Below the pieces are notes generated by a model that was not told the origin of the DNA, made no database searches, and saw nothing but the letters and a program-made list of their open reading frames with translations. From CAMYMQ01 sp963730305 (GTDB taxonomy: Bacteria > Pseudomonadota > Alphaproteobacteria > Bin65), in NCBI GenBank assembly GCA_963730305.1, contig CAVSRB010000003.1, positions 186,001-250,000 of the forward strand: a DNA stretch of 64,000 nucleotides. Reading direction: 5' to 3'. Of the stretch, positions 62,841 to 64,000 are shown piece after piece (the stretch's first letter is position 1; every line of letters begins with the position of its first letter). The position numbers were made by a program, and so were the translations under genes.

Positions 62841-64000
62841 CTACCGCGCGACGTTCGCGCTGCGCACCGGCACGCCGAACTCGCGGTGACAGATCTCGGC
62901 GAGCTTGGCGACGCCGGCGCGGATCGTCTCGGCCGACGGGTGGGCGAAGCACAGGCGCAGCCGGTTGCGGCCGTCGGCCGGGTCGGCGACCCATTCGGCG
63001 CCGGGATTGATCGCCACCCCCTCGGCCTGGGCGACCTCGGCCAGCCGCGACGTATCGACCGTCTCGGGCAGGGTTACCCACAGGAAGATGCCGCCGCGCG
63101 GCTCGAGGAACTCGGCGGACGCGCCGAACTGCTCCTCCAGCGCGCCGACCAGGGCGTCGGCCTTGGCCTTGAGCGCACCGCACAGCCGATCCACGTGGGC
63201 GTCGAAATGGGCCGGCGCGTATTCGCCCAGCACCATCTGCTCGAGCGCGCCCGAACCGGCGTCGGTCTTGAGCGGCATCGCCTGGGCCATCACCGGCCAC
63301 GGCGCGATCAGGTAGCCGACCCGCAGGGCCGGCGCGATGGTCTTGGAGAAGGACCCGCAATAGATCACCCGGCCGTCCGTATCGAGGGCGTGGATCGCCG
63401 GCGGCCGCTCGCCCTCCCACAACAGGTCGGCGTAGCAGTCGTCCTCGAACACGGGCAGGTCGTGGTCGGATGCGATCCGGAGCAGCGCTTCCCGCCGGGC
63501 GCGGGTCATCACCGTCCCGGTCGGGTTCTGCACCGTCGGGATCGTATAGATGAACTTCGGCTTCACGCCCTGGGCCGCGAGGTCGTCGAGGGTCGCGGCG
63601 AGCGCGTCGGTGTCCATGCCATCTTGGTCGACCGGCACGCCGACGTAACGCACGCCGAGCCGCTGGAAGCGCGAGATGGTGCCGCCGTAGCAGGCGTCCT
63701 CGATCACCACCGTGTCCCCCGGCGCCAGGAACACGCCGTTGACCAGGTCGAGCGCCTGGAGCGAGCCCGACGTGACCAGGATGTTGTCCGGGTCGACGGT
63801 CATGCCCGCCCGACGGGCCAGCTTGGCGGCGATGAAGTCGCGCAGCGGCCGGTAACCCATCGGCCCGCTGTCGAGCTGATAAAGCGCGAGCTGCCGCCCT
63901 TCCCGCCCGATCACCGCCTGCGCCGCCGCGAGCAGCCCGTCGACCGGGATGCTGTCGGCGTCGTTGTGGCCGCCGACGAAGTTGTATTCCGGGTAGCCGG
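62841..64000 (-). CDS. PLP-dependent aminotransferase, 2-aminoadipate/MocR-like (5' end outside window)
   Basis: Fold type I aminotransferase; the frame runs off the window end with Tyr-Pro-Glu-Tyr-Asn-Phe-Val-Gly-Gly. PLP lysine in Ser-Phe-Ser-Lys-Thr-Ile-Ala-Pro-Ala; Gln-Asn-Pro-Thr-Gly and Glu-Asp-Asp-Cys-Tyr-Ala-Asp supply cofactor contacts. Length and motifs fit LysN/2-aminoadipate aminotransferase-like or valine-pyruvate type enzymes. Whether an N-terminal GntR domain (MocR) exists cannot be seen because the start is missing. Confidence 0.85.
   Translation of the reverse strand, partial: GYPEYNFVGGHNDADSIPVDGLLAAAQAVIGREGRQLALYQLDSGPMGYRPLRDFIAAKLARRAGMTVDPDNILVTSGSLQALDLVNGVFLAPGDTVVIEDACYGGTISRFQRLGVRYVGVPVDQDGMDTDALAATLDDLAAQGVKPKFIYTIPTVQNPTGTVMTRARREALLRIASDHDLPVFEDDCYADLLWEGERPPAIHALDTDGRVIYCGSFSKTIAPALRVGYLIAPWPVMAQAMPLKTDAGSGALEQMVLGEYAPAHFDAHVDRLCGALKAKADALVGALEEQFGASAEFLEPRGGIFLWVTLPETVDTSRLAEVAQAEGVAINPGAEWVADPADGRNRLRLCFAHPSAETIRAGVAKLAEICHREFGVPVRSANVAR

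Overview
The window is a GC-rich (about 70%) chromosomal segment of an alphaproteobacterium, most likely a Rhodospirillales-like lineage. MipZ (the alphaproteobacterial division-site ATPase), ClpS/ClpA, a MerR regulator of LiuR type, BioB and a D,D-carboxypeptidase with SPOR domains all fit this. No phage, plasmid, insertion sequence or CRISPR array was seen. One RNA gene was found, tRNA-Leu(GAG).

Layout. 0-7.8 kb is a mixed region: two tandem Asp/Glu-racemase-fold genes, a Rieske ring-hydroxylating dioxygenase pair, a methyltransferase, a secreted trypsin-like protease, a FemAB-like acyltransferase and a TPR protein. 7.8-13 kb holds clpA-clpS and an envelope D,D-carboxypeptidase with three SPOR repeats. 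13-17.2 kb holds phosphomannomutase/phosphoglucomutase, ugd and galU, which together take hexose phosphate to UDP-glucuronate, plus a gamma-glutamylcyclotransferase-fold gene. 17.4-19.8 kb holds a membrane J-domain protein, a VWA protein and mipZ. 19.8-27.1 kb holds a molybdopterin oxidoreductase, PPK2, an acyl-CoA synthetase, mtgA, a GlsB-type protein and a leucine-type dehydrogenase. 27.2-30.1 kb is an iron locus (FbpA-like binding protein, bacterioferritin, Bfd) with two copies of an iron-box-like operator.

30.2-42.7 kb is one long run of minus-strand genes: alkB, mccB, a methylglutaconyl-CoA hydratase, a K+ channel, mccA, HMG-CoA lyase, an SLC13 transporter, DUF1489 and putA. It covers late leucine catabolism and proline oxidation. 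42.8-53.6 kb holds an MFS carrier, two SDRs, RidA, thiolase, bioB, isovaleryl-CoA dehydrogenase and a thioesterase. Next come a LiuR-like MerR regulator with palindromic operators, MgtE, the tRNA, lipB, MaoC, acylphosphatase, a zinc-sensing type diguanylate cyclase, hemerythrin, a nuclease, a PoxB-like ThDP enzyme and the 5'-truncated end of an aminotransferase.

Twelve genes are interrupted by single-base frame changes (sixteen in total, fourteen net +1 and two net -1), yet each carries on with family-typical sequence in the next frame and the corrected lengths all divide by three. This looks much more like residual base-calling or assembly indels than gene decay, so broken genes are listed here over their full span. 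The most interesting non-coding signals are two families of heptamers phased at 10 bp (GGTTATC at two distant loci, GTCAGGT pairs at another), the iron-box pair, the LiuR-type palindromes and several short tandem repeats at gene edges.
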